DNA from: an uncultured Clostridia bacterium
Lineage (GTDB): Bacteria > Bacillota > Clostridia > TANB77 > CAG-508
DNA length: 11,375 nt
Direction: 5' to 3'
NCBI GenBank assembly: GCA_948739805.1
Contig: CAPYID010000049.1
Location: forward strand, 1 to 11,375
The first letter of the stretch is position 1; each line of letters begins with the position of its first letter. The notes below the pieces were generated by a model, which saw only the letters and a program-made list of their open reading frames with translations, did no database searches and was not told the origin of the DNA. Shown in pieces: positions 5,614-11,375 of this stretch. Position numbers and translations under genes: made by a program.

Positions 5614-5642
5614 ATGATAACACAAAGTTTTATATTTGTCAA
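5614..5642 (-). promoter_or_regulatory. lexA promoter
   Basis: On the minus strand TTGACA (5637-5642) and TATCAT (5614-5619) are separated by exactly 17 nt: a perfect -35 and a good -10. Transcription should start near 5607. It lies in the 182-nt gap between aspS and the lexA ATG. Confidence 0.85.
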
Positions 5643-5653
5643 ACATTTTTTCG
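5640..5653 (-). promoter_or_regulatory. candidate LexA (SOS) box
   Basis: The minus strand reads CGAAAAAATGTTTG. Compared with the Bacillus-type SOS box (CGAAC, four bases, GTTYG) only the C of the left half-site differs. It overlaps the -35 hexamer of the lexA promoter, the right place for LexA to block its own transcription. The site also falls within CAAACA/TGTTTG symmetry at 5640-5663. Confidence 0.55.
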
Positions 5654-5670
5654 TATTTGTTTGAAATTTT

Positions 5671-7413
5671 TTATTCTAGCTTAATGTGTACATCTTTTAA
5701 TTGCTTTTCATCTACTTTTGATGGTGCTCTCATTAATAAATCCCTTGCTTTTTTATTTTTAGGAAATGCTATTACTTCTCTTATATTTTGTGAATCTGCT
5801 ATGAGCATTATCATCCTATCAACTCCTGGTGCTGCCCCTGCATGTGGTGGTGTGCCATATTGGAATGCATTATATAGAGCTCCAAATCTTGTTTTTACAT
5901 CTTCTTCATTGTATCCAGCAATTTCAAATGCTTTTACCATTATTTCTGGGTTATGATTTCTTACTGCTCCTGATGCCATTTCATATCCATTTACAACTAA
6001 ATCATATTGATATGCTAATATTTCTAATGGATTTTTATTTTCTAATGCTTCCATTCCTCCTTGTGGCATTGAAAATGGATTATGATTAAAGTCTATAGTT
6101 CCTTCATCTGATAATTCATACATTGGAAAGTCCACTATAAAACAGCATTTATAAACATTTTTTTCTATTAAATCTAATTTTTTACCAAGCTCTATTCTTA
6201 TAAGTCCAGCTATTTTTTGAGCTGTGGTAAATTCATCTGCTACAAAGAACATACTTGAATTGTTTTCTGCCCCATATTCTTTTTGTAATTTTTCTTTTAT
6301 ATCATCAGTAATGAATTTTGCTATTCCTCCTTGAACTAATCCTTCATTATCTATTTTTGTCCAAGCAAGTCCCTTTGCTCCACATTCGTCTACTGCAAAT
6401 TCAGTCATTTTATCAAAGAATTTTCTACCTTGCTCTGCACCATTTGGAACTACTATTACTTTTACTGTTTTATCTTTAAATGCATTAAATTCTGTACCTT
6501 CAAATAATCTTGTTACATCTTGAATTATTAATGGATTTCTTAAATCTGGCTTATCTATACCATATTTTTCCATTGCCTCCCTATATGGTATTCTTAAAAA
6601 GTGTCCTTCGTCAACTTTCCAATTAGTGAATTTCTTGAATATATGTGGTACTAATTCTTCTATTATATTAAATACATCTTCTTGTGTCGCAAATGCCATT
6701 TCAAAGTCTAATTGATAAAATTCTCCTGGTGCTCTATCAGCACGTGGGTCTTCATCTCTAAAACATGGTGCTATTTGAAAGTATTTATTAAATCCAGATA
6801 CCATTAATAGCTGCTTAAATTGTTGTGGCGCTTGTGGTAATGCATAGAACTCTCCTGGGTTTAGTCTACTTGGTACTAGATAATCTCTTGCTCCTTCTGG
6901 AGATGAATTTGCTAATATTGGAGTTTGAATTTCATTAAATCCCATTTCATCCATTTTGTCTCTTAATGCTTTTAAAACTTTAGAACGTAATAAAATGCTT
7001 TTATGTAATTTTTCATTTCTTAAATCTAAAAATCTATATTCTAATCTTAAGTCTTCTCTTACTTCTTGTTCTGTATTAATTTCAAATGGTAAAACATTTT
7101 TACATTTTCCTAAAATTTCTATTTTAGTTGCTGTTATTTCTATTTCTCCTGTTGACATTTTAGGATTTTTACTTGTTCTTTCTACTACTTTTCCTTCTAC
7201 ACTTATACAGCTCTCTGTTGTGTATTCCTTTGCTATTTCTTGCATTTTTTCATCATTTATTACTATTTGTGTTATTCCATCTTCATCTCTTAAGTCAATA
7301 AAAATCATTCCACCTAGATTTCTTATTTTCTGAATCCAGCCTGCTAGTTTTACTTCTTGCCCAACATTTTCTATTCTAAGTTCTCCACAATTACTTGTTC
7401 TATATTCATTCAT
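5671..7413 (-). CDS. aspS: aspartyl-tRNA synthetase
   Basis: AspRS is a class II synthetase that charges tRNA-Asp. The 580-residue product has an N-terminal OB-fold anticodon-binding domain (about 1-105), a catalytic core with motif 2 CFRDEDPRADR (217-227), a GAD-type insertion (about 295-415), and motif 3 GVDRMIML (530-537). Other conserved parts are ATP/aspartate-site ALPQAPQQFKQLLM (191-204) and TPPHAG (521-526). Sequences such as APGEFYQLDFEM (228-239), HNPFSMPQGG (444-453) and VHIKL at the end recall the alphaproteobacterial subtype rather than the usual Bacillus or E. coli form. Leu33 in RNLGG is like E. coli's RDLGS, the position linked to tRNA-Asp discrimination. The ATG at 7413 has AAAGGGA upstream. 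It follows mltG by 75 nt on the same strand. No T-box leader is visible. Confidence 0.97.
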   Translation of the reverse strand: MNEYRTSNCGELRIENVGQEVKLAGWIQKIRNLGGMIFIDLRDEDGITQIVINDEKMQEIAKEYTTESCISVEGKVVERTSKNPKMSTGEIEITATKIEILGKCKNVLPFEINTEQEVREDLRLEYRFLDLRNEKLHKSILLRSKVLKALRDKMDEMGFNEIQTPILANSSPEGARDYLVPSRLNPGEFYALPQAPQQFKQLLMVSGFNKYFQIAPCFRDEDPRADRAPGEFYQLDFEMAFATQEDVFNIIEELVPHIFKKFTNWKVDEGHFLRIPYREAMEKYGIDKPDLRNPLIIQDVTRLFEGTEFNAFKDKTVKVIVVPNGAEQGRKFFDKMTEFAVDECGAKGLAWTKIDNEGLVQGGIAKFITDDIKEKLQKEYGAENNSSMFFVADEFTTAQKIAGLIRIELGKKLDLIEKNVYKCCFIVDFPMYELSDEGTIDFNHNPFSMPQGGMEALENKNPLEILAYQYDLVVNGYEMASGAVRNHNPEIMVKAFEIAGYNEEDVKTRFGALYNAFQYGTPPHAGAAPGVDRMIMLIADSQNIREVIAFPKNKKARDLLMRAPSKVDEKQLKDVHIKLE

Positions 7414-7488
7414 TGCTATTTCATTCCCTTTCTTGGTTTTACGTGTTTATCTTTTCTAACCTCTAAGTTCTAATATCTATATTCTAGT

Positions 7489-8583
7489 TTAAAATTGTAT
7501 CCATAGCCCAGAGTTTTTTAGCTCATTTACCTTTTGCATATGCTCATCATATGTTCTTGTAAAGTATACTTTTCCATTTTTGTCTGCTACAAAATATATG
7601 TAGTTATTTTCATTTGGGTTAATTGCTGCTTCTATTGATTCTATACTTATCATTGATATTGGTCCAACTGGTAATTTGCCAGTCATATTTGGTCCTCTAG
7701 TGTTATATGGATTATATTTATTTATATCTGATGAATATAAGTCTCTACTTCCCATATCTATTTTAAATGCATAATATGTTGTTACATCACTTTGAATTGC
7801 CATATTTTCTTTTAGTCTATTATATATTACTCCTGCTACATCTTTTCTGTCTTTATCAAATACTGCCTCGTTTTCTATTATAGCTGCTGCAGATAAGATT
7901 TCATGTACCGAATATTTTGATTTTTCTATATCTTGCTTATATTGATTTAATTTTTTTTCCATCTGGTTTAATAGTGTTTCAAATATCTTTTCTACTTTTA
8001 CATCTTTATTTTCAAATTGGTATGTATCTGGAAATAAATACCCTTCTAATGGATAATAAATGTCTTCATTTTTTATTTCTTCTGTTATAAACCAATATTT
8101 TTCTATTAATGCGTTAATATATTCTTTATTTTCTAATAAAGAGTATACATCTTCTTCACTATTATTGGTATTTTCTGCAATTTTGCTTGCAACCCATCTC
8201 ATGTTCTTTCCCTCTACAAATGTTATTGATATAGAATCTTTTCCATTAACTTTACCTGTTTGTAAGATTTCTGCAATTTCTTTTACTGATAAATTTTTCG
8301 TTAGATTATATGTACCTGCTTGAAAATTGTTTATATTGTTTAATTTTACATATATCTTAAATGCTAATTCATTTTTTATTAATCCTTCATTTTTTAATTT
8401 TGTCGCAATTGTAGAAGAACCTGATCCCATTGGTATTTCTAAACTATGTGATGTAATATCATCATTATCTACAGGACTTATACTTATATTGTACCATGCA
8501 AATACTGAACCTAAAGCTATTACAATTAATCCTACAATTATTAATACTATTATTACTACTTTTTTTGCCATTTTTATTTTCAT
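7489..8583 (-). CDS. mltG: endolytic transglycosylase MltG (YceG-like)
   Basis: MltG is a membrane-anchored lytic transglycosylase that cleaves nascent peptidoglycan strands and helps set glycan length. The 364-residue product has a short basic N-terminus, one membrane helix (about 9-29, VVIIVLIIVGLIVIALGSVF), and an extracytoplasmic part. A LysM-like subdomain lies near 45-110 (IPMGSGSSTIATKL). The YceG catalytic domain follows, with YPLEGYLFPDTY (177-188), AAAIIENEAVFDKDR (232-246) where Glu237 aligns with the catalytic Glu of E. coli MltG, GVIYNRL (251-257), and LPVGPIS plus YIYFVADKNGKVYFTRTYDEH (split over 304-348). The ATG at 8583 follows AAAGGAAGGA closely; an ATG four codons later is possible. 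Its own extended -10 lies upstream at 8624. Confidence 0.95.
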   Translation of the reverse strand: MKIKMAKKVVIIVLIIVGLIVIALGSVFAWYNISISPVDNDDITSHSLEIPMGSGSSTIATKLKNEGLIKNELAFKIYVKLNNINNFQAGTYNLTKNLSVKEIAEILQTGKVNGKDSISITFVEGKNMRWVASKIAENTNNSEEDVYSLLENKEYINALIEKYWFITEEIKNEDIYYPLEGYLFPDTYQFENKDVKVEKIFETLLNQMEKKLNQYKQDIEKSKYSVHEILSAAAIIENEAVFDKDRKDVAGVIYNRLKENMAIQSDVTTYYAFKIDMGSRDLYSSDINKYNPYNTRGPNMTGKLPVGPISMISIESIEAAINPNENNYIYFVADKNGKVYFTRTYDEHMQKVNELKNSGLWIQF

Positions 8584-8623
8584 TCCTTCCTTTAAAATAC
8601 AAACCTTTTTATTTATACAATAT

Positions 8624-8632
8624 AATATAGCA
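8624..8632 (-). promoter_or_regulatory. candidate extended -10 promoter of mltG
   Basis: The minus strand reads TGCTATATT, matching an extended -10 (TGnTATAAT) with one mismatch. The -35 region is not convincing. It lies in the 75-nt gap between the patatin gene and mltG, which would give mltG a leader of about 35 nt. Confidence 0.4.
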
Positions 8633-8658
8633 CATTTTTATTTAAATGTATATAAATT

Positions 8659-9513
8659 TTATATAATTCCTTGTTTTCTTATAAATTCTTTTGCTTCATT
8701 ATAGCCTTTAGCATATAAAAAGTCAATTTTACTTGAGTCTAGTAAAGAAATGTGTTTGGTTTTTATTTTTAATAATTCTTCTGCACCAGCTAGTTCGAAT
8801 GTTGATAGTTCATGTGAGAGTATTCCAAATGCTCTTTCTAATACTTCTATTATATTTATATAATCATCATCTTTTAAATACTCCTCAAATACTACACAAA
8901 TAATTTTGTCTGCTCCAATGAGCTCTAGTTCTTTCCATGGCGTATTTTCTTTAATTCCTCCATCTATTAATTCATCTTTTCCATATTTTATTGGTTCAAA
9001 TACTCCTGGATAACTACAACTTGCTCTTACTGCTTTTTCTATTTCTATGTTTGTTATATATTTCTTTCCATCATTATATGAATCTCTCGCTTTATAAGAT
9101 GAAAAGACATATTTTTTTCCATTATGTAGGCTTACACTTGGTATTACTAAAGGCATTTTTATATCTTTTATATTTTCTATTCCCTTTGGTTCGCAAAAAC
9201 TCTTCATTAGTTTTTCTATTTTTTTACCATTATTTAATCCCTGTATAATGATATCATTTTTTACTATTAAACCATATATTAATTTGATGATATTCCAAAT
9301 ACTAATGTAATTGATTTGTTTACTATAGCTTTTAAATATTGAGTATATTTCATCTGGTTTATAGCCTATAGCATATAAAGTTGCTACAATACTTCCAGAA
9401 GATGTACCTGATATATAATCTATTTTTATATTTTCATCTTCAAAGGCTTTTAGCACTCCTATATGTGCTGCACCTTTTATTCCTCCACCAGATAATGCTA
9501 ATCCTAGTTTCAT
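8659..9513 (-). CDS. patatin-like phospholipase
   Basis: Patatin-like enzymes are cytosolic or membrane-associated lipid acyl hydrolases using a Ser-Asp dyad. The 284-residue product has the glycine-rich oxyanion loop SGGGIKGAAHIGVL (8-21), the nucleophile elbow GTSSG with Ser38 (36-40), a conserved ASCSYPGVFEP (164-174) and the catalytic Asp184 in DGG (184-186). All active-site parts are present, so it should be active. There is no signal peptide; residues 68-90 are hydrophobic and may touch the membrane. It resembles the YlbK/RssA group of bacterial patatins. The ATG at 9513 follows a strong GGGAGG site at 9524-9529. A terminator at 9605-9632 separates it from the Rsm22-like gene, so it is probably transcribed on its own or with mltG. 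The natural substrate cannot be read from sequence. Confidence 0.93.
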   Translation of the reverse strand: MKLGLALSGGGIKGAAHIGVLKAFEDENIKIDYISGTSSGSIVATLYAIGYKPDEIYSIFKSYSKQINYISIWNIIKLIYGLIVKNDIIIQGLNNGKKIEKLMKSFCEPKGIENIKDIKMPLVIPSVSLHNGKKYVFSSYKARDSYNDGKKYITNIEIEKAVRASCSYPGVFEPIKYGKDELIDGGIKENTPWKELELIGADKIICVVFEEYLKDDDYINIIEVLERAFGILSHELSTFELAGAEELLKIKTKHISLLDSSKIDFLYAKGYNEAKEFIRKQGII

Positions 9514-9527
9514 TGTTTTACTACCTC

Positions 9528-9550
9528 CCTAAGTATTTTATTACCTTAGG
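9528..9550 (-). promoter_or_regulatory. inverted repeat touching the patatin ribosome site
   Basis: CCTAAG and CTTAGG form a 6-bp stem with an 11-nt loop in the patatin leader. Two bases of the GGGAGG ribosome binding site lie within the downstream arm, so the structure could lower translation, or the palindrome could be an operator. The stem is short and may be chance. Confidence 0.25.
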
Positions 9551-9604
9551 TGAATTTTCGTTCCTTTAAGATTTCCTCATTTACATTCGAAAACTTAAAT
9601 CAGT

Positions 9605-9632
9605 AAAAGAAAAGGTGGCAAAGCCACTTTTC
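9605..9632 (-). terminator. intrinsic terminator of the Rsm22-like gene
   Basis: On the minus strand AAAAGTGGC, loop TTT, and GCCACCTTTT form a 9-bp GC-cored stem (one G-U pair) followed directly by TTTTCTTTT. It begins 15 nt after the stop of the Rsm22-like gene and marks the end of that transcription unit. Confidence 0.85.
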
Positions 9633-9647
9633 TTGCAATCATTAACT

Positions 9648-10604
9648 TTATATTAAATCTCCCGCTTCTGATTTCCTTGCAATTTTATATTTTTCTTTAT
9701 CTTTTTTTGTTATTGTTATTTCTTCTATTTTTTCTTCTCTACATATCTTTAGTTTTATATATCCACTATATATCATTGGATGCCTTAAAATTCGGTTTTT
9801 ATCTGTTTGATTTATTTCTTCTTTTGCCATTGTAATATATATGTATTTTTCATCTTCATAAGGTACATCTCCACTTTTTAGTTCTTTATGATTTTTGGTT
9901 CTTTGCACTCTACATGAAAAATTGCACCAATCATCTTCTGGTAATTTACATGTATTATTTTTACATGGAGCAACTATTCTTCCTCCCATGTCTGTTATCT
10001 TTTTTCTGGCACTCATTATATTTTTATATCCTTGCATTGTTCCTGGTTCTACTATTAATAATATTTTATTAGTTATTTCCCACAATTTTTCTAAAATTGT
10101 GTTTCTTTTGCTATTGTCTATTTCATTTAACATATATGATACAAGTACTAAGTCATATTTCTCAGGTATCTTATCCTTTGTTATGTCAAGTTTAATCCAA
10201 TTAGCTTTTTTTATAATATCATTATAATTTTCAAAGATCTTTTTACCAATTTTTTGCATTTCTTCTTCTCTTTCATAACATACTATTTTTTCTATATGTA
10301 ATAATTCATTTATAGCTATTGCTCCTGCTCCTGTTCCTGCACCAATGTCTGCGACATTTTTTATATATGGATTATAAATTTCTAATGAATGTTTTAACGA
10401 ATTATAAATTGCTCCATATGTTGCTGGCATTCTTGAAATTGCATATGCTATTGCTTCTTCTCTACTTTCTAAAAGCCTTTTCCCTTTTCCTTCGTTTGTT
10501 CTATATTTCATACTAATATTTTTTGCACTATTTTGTAGCTCAACTTTTTTTATAGTATTTAATTCACTTTCTATATATCTTTTTATTTCAATAGGTAATT
10601 CCAT
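9648..10604 (-). CDS. Rsm22-family methyltransferase-like ribosome assembly protein
   Basis: Rsm22-family proteins (METTL17 in animal mitochondria) have a SAM-dependent methyltransferase fold and act in assembly of the small ribosomal subunit; catalysis is uncertain in the family. The 318-residue product has the family entry motif YAISRMPATYGAI (54-66), SAM motif I VADIGAGTGAGAIA (84-97), motif IV region DLVLVSYMLNEI (151-162) and IVEPGT (184-189). A cysteine cluster Cys214-x4-Cys219-x7-Cys227-x3-Cys231, with the WCNFSCRVQR pattern, matches the Fe-S cluster site described for METTL17 and relatives. The C-terminus is basic and probably a small beta domain. The ATG at 10604 has AAAGGA about 13 nt upstream, rather distant. 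It follows the DUF5662 gene by 43 nt, probably as one operon, and ends at a terminator. Confidence 0.88.
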   Translation of the reverse strand: MELPIEIKRYIESELNTIKKVELQNSAKNISMKYRTNEGKGKRLLESREEAIAYAISRMPATYGAIYNSLKHSLEIYNPYIKNVADIGAGTGAGAIAINELLHIEKIVCYEREEEMQKIGKKIFENYNDIIKKANWIKLDITKDKIPEKYDLVLVSYMLNEIDNSKRNTILEKLWEITNKILLIVEPGTMQGYKNIMSARKKITDMGGRIVAPCKNNTCKLPEDDWCNFSCRVQRTKNHKELKSGDVPYEDEKYIYITMAKEEINQTDKNRILRHPMIYSGYIKLKICREEKIEEITITKKDKEKYKIARKSEAGDLI

Positions 10605-10647
10605 TCTTTTATATTATTCCTTTCAAATGACAAACGTTTTCCTTTAG

Positions 10648-11229
10648 TTAATCAATATTACAATGTCTATTATATATTTCTTTTAAGTTTTTCTTAGTTA
10701 TTGTCTTATTTATTCCTTCTTTGCTGAGTTGCATAAATACATCATCAAAAAATTTTTTAATATTTTCGTTTATTGGCTCAATCTCACGTTCCTTTTCTCT
10801 CCAATATTTTAATTCAGTTTCATTTGTCCAATCTTTTCCTGTGTATACAATAGAAGCTGAAATTTTATCACACACCATTTCAATCGCATATTTATATGGA
10901 ATTATAGGTGCTTTTATTGGTGCTCTTTCGTCATACCAATATGCTGAATGGTGTTTATTTTTGGCTCTATGGTGTAACCAAACTTTCGAAAATCCTTCAA
11001 TTTCTTTTTGAATTGGTATTGGACTTCTTCTTCCTCCTTGATAATATTTAACAGAGCCCCAAAATTCTGTTGGAGAATACTTTGATAAATCATGAACAAT
11101 TCCTCTCCATGGTACCCCTGCTCTAAAACATAGCTTTAAAACTAACCATCTATGCTTATTTATAGTATTAAAATGTTTTATTGTATTTTTTAAAGTAATC
11201 TTATATTTTTTTTCCAAAATTCTCACCAT
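10648..11229 (-). CDS. DUF5662 family protein, HD-like
   Basis: The 193-residue product matches what I know of DUF5662, a conserved family of unknown function in Clostridia: KHFNTINKHRWLV (18-30), HDLSKYSPTEFWGSVKYYQG (46-65), VWLHHRAKNKHH (83-94) and EMVCDKISASIVY (117-129). The order His26, His46-Asp47, His86/His87, His93/His94, Asp121 resembles the metal ligands of HD-domain phosphohydrolases, so a metal-dependent hydrolase is plausible but unproven. Some databases label relatives as catalase, which I do not support. The start is ambiguous: the ATG at 11229 has no ribosome site and lies at the predicted transcript start, while a TTG at 11217 (codon 5) follows GGTGAG. It is the first gene of a unit with the Rsm22-like gene. 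Confidence 0.85.
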   Translation of the reverse strand: MVRILEKKYKITLKNTIKHFNTINKHRWLVLKLCFRAGVPWRGIVHDLSKYSPTEFWGSVKYYQGGRRSPIPIQKEIEGFSKVWLHHRAKNKHHSAYWYDERAPIKAPIIPYKYAIEMVCDKISASIVYTGKDWTNETELKYWREKEREIEPINENIKKFFDDVFMQLSKEGINKTITKKNLKEIYNRHCNID

Positions 11230-11233
11230 ATAT

Positions 11234-11262
11234 ATTTTATACTATTTACTTTTTTATTGCAA
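11234..11262 (-). promoter_or_regulatory. promoter of the DUF5662 / Rsm22-like unit
   Basis: On the minus strand TTGCAA (11257-11262) and TAAAAT (11234-11239) are separated by 17 nt. Transcription would start near 11227, within or next to the ATG at 11229. This implies either a leaderless mRNA or use of the TTG at 11217. Confidence 0.5.
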
Positions 11263-11326
11263 GTATACAACCAATAAGCACAGGGAAATTTAGTCATATT
11301 ACAAAAATATTACAAAGACCATAATT

Positions 11327-11349
11327 ATCCCCCAGTATAACTGGGGGAT
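11327..11349. terminator. strong GC hairpin, probable terminator
   Basis: ATCCCCCAG and CTGGGGGAT form a perfect 9-bp stem around a TATAA loop. On the plus strand the end runs into TTTTC; on the minus strand it is followed by AATTATGG. It probably ends the transcript of a gene lying to the right of the window, or works in both directions. Confidence 0.65.
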
Positions 11350-11358
11350 TTTCATATC

Positions 11359-11371
11359 GGCCTATAAGGCC
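11359..11371. repeat. short GC palindrome at the window edge
   Basis: GGCCT and AGGCC flank ATA, a perfect 5-bp inverted repeat 10 nt beyond the GC hairpin. It is cut off from its context by the end of the window, so its role cannot be judged. Confidence 0.3.
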
Positions 11372-11375
11372 TTGA

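Noticed and set aside
7414..7488. T-box leader or own promoter for aspS
   Set aside because: The gap is only 75 nt, with no T-box motif, no terminator hairpin and no convincing promoter pair.
9381..9569. Plus-strand frame opposite the start of the patatin gene
   Set aside because: It is antisense to a gene with complete active-site motifs, is hydrophobic low-complexity and lacks a ribosome site.
10914..11099. Minus-strand 61-codon frame inside the DUF5662 gene
   Set aside because: It is an alternative frame of a conserved gene, with no start signals of its own.

Overview
The window is strongly AT-rich, with AT-biased codon use, compact intergenic gaps and AGGAGG-type ribosome binding sites. 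Together with a LexA, GreA, FeoAB, MltG and Rsm22-like gene content this points to a low-GC Bacillota chromosome, most likely a member of class Clostridia. No tRNA, rRNA, CRISPR array, transposase or phage gene was seen. Almost all recognisable genes lie on the minus strand, so transcription mostly runs from high to low coordinates.

Left end (1-1274), accessory-looking. Two small unrecognised genes diverge from a 261-base control region: a 72-residue protein (minus, 33-251) and a 113-residue protein (plus, 513-854). The control region holds a consensus promoter for the plus gene, a -10 box for the minus gene, an 11-bp inverted repeat between them, and in each 5' leader a perfect hairpin. The two hairpins have different stems but exactly the same 7-nt loop (GAACTTT), and they start 22 and 23 nt downstream of their -10 boxes. 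This is the most unusual signal in the window. It is followed by a 74-nt long hairpin and a decayed C-terminal fragment of an RBBP9/YdeN-like alpha/beta hydrolase with an internal stop.

Middle (1256-5653), probably one leftward operon: lexA, a possible 28-codon ORF, an unrecognised 271-residue Rossmann-like protein, greA, feoA and feoB. lexA has a near-consensus promoter whose -35 box is overlapped by a near-consensus Gram-positive SOS box, suggesting autorepression. feoA and feoB overlap by 32 nt and encode the ferrous iron transporter. The feoAB pair is bracketed by two short palindromic elements of similar design, and the downstream one supplies the feoB stop codon.

Right part (5671-11375): aspS (aspartyl-tRNA synthetase of a subtype I associate with alphaproteobacteria), mltG (peptidoglycan endolytic transglycosylase), a patatin-like phospholipase, an Rsm22-family methyltransferase-like protein with a four-cysteine cluster, and a DUF5662 protein. 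A clear intrinsic terminator separates the DUF5662/Rsm22 unit from the patatin gene. A strong GC hairpin near the right edge marks another transcription boundary. Functions are mainly translation (AspRS, Rsm22), transcription fidelity and SOS control (GreA, LexA), envelope synthesis (MltG) and iron uptake (FeoAB).
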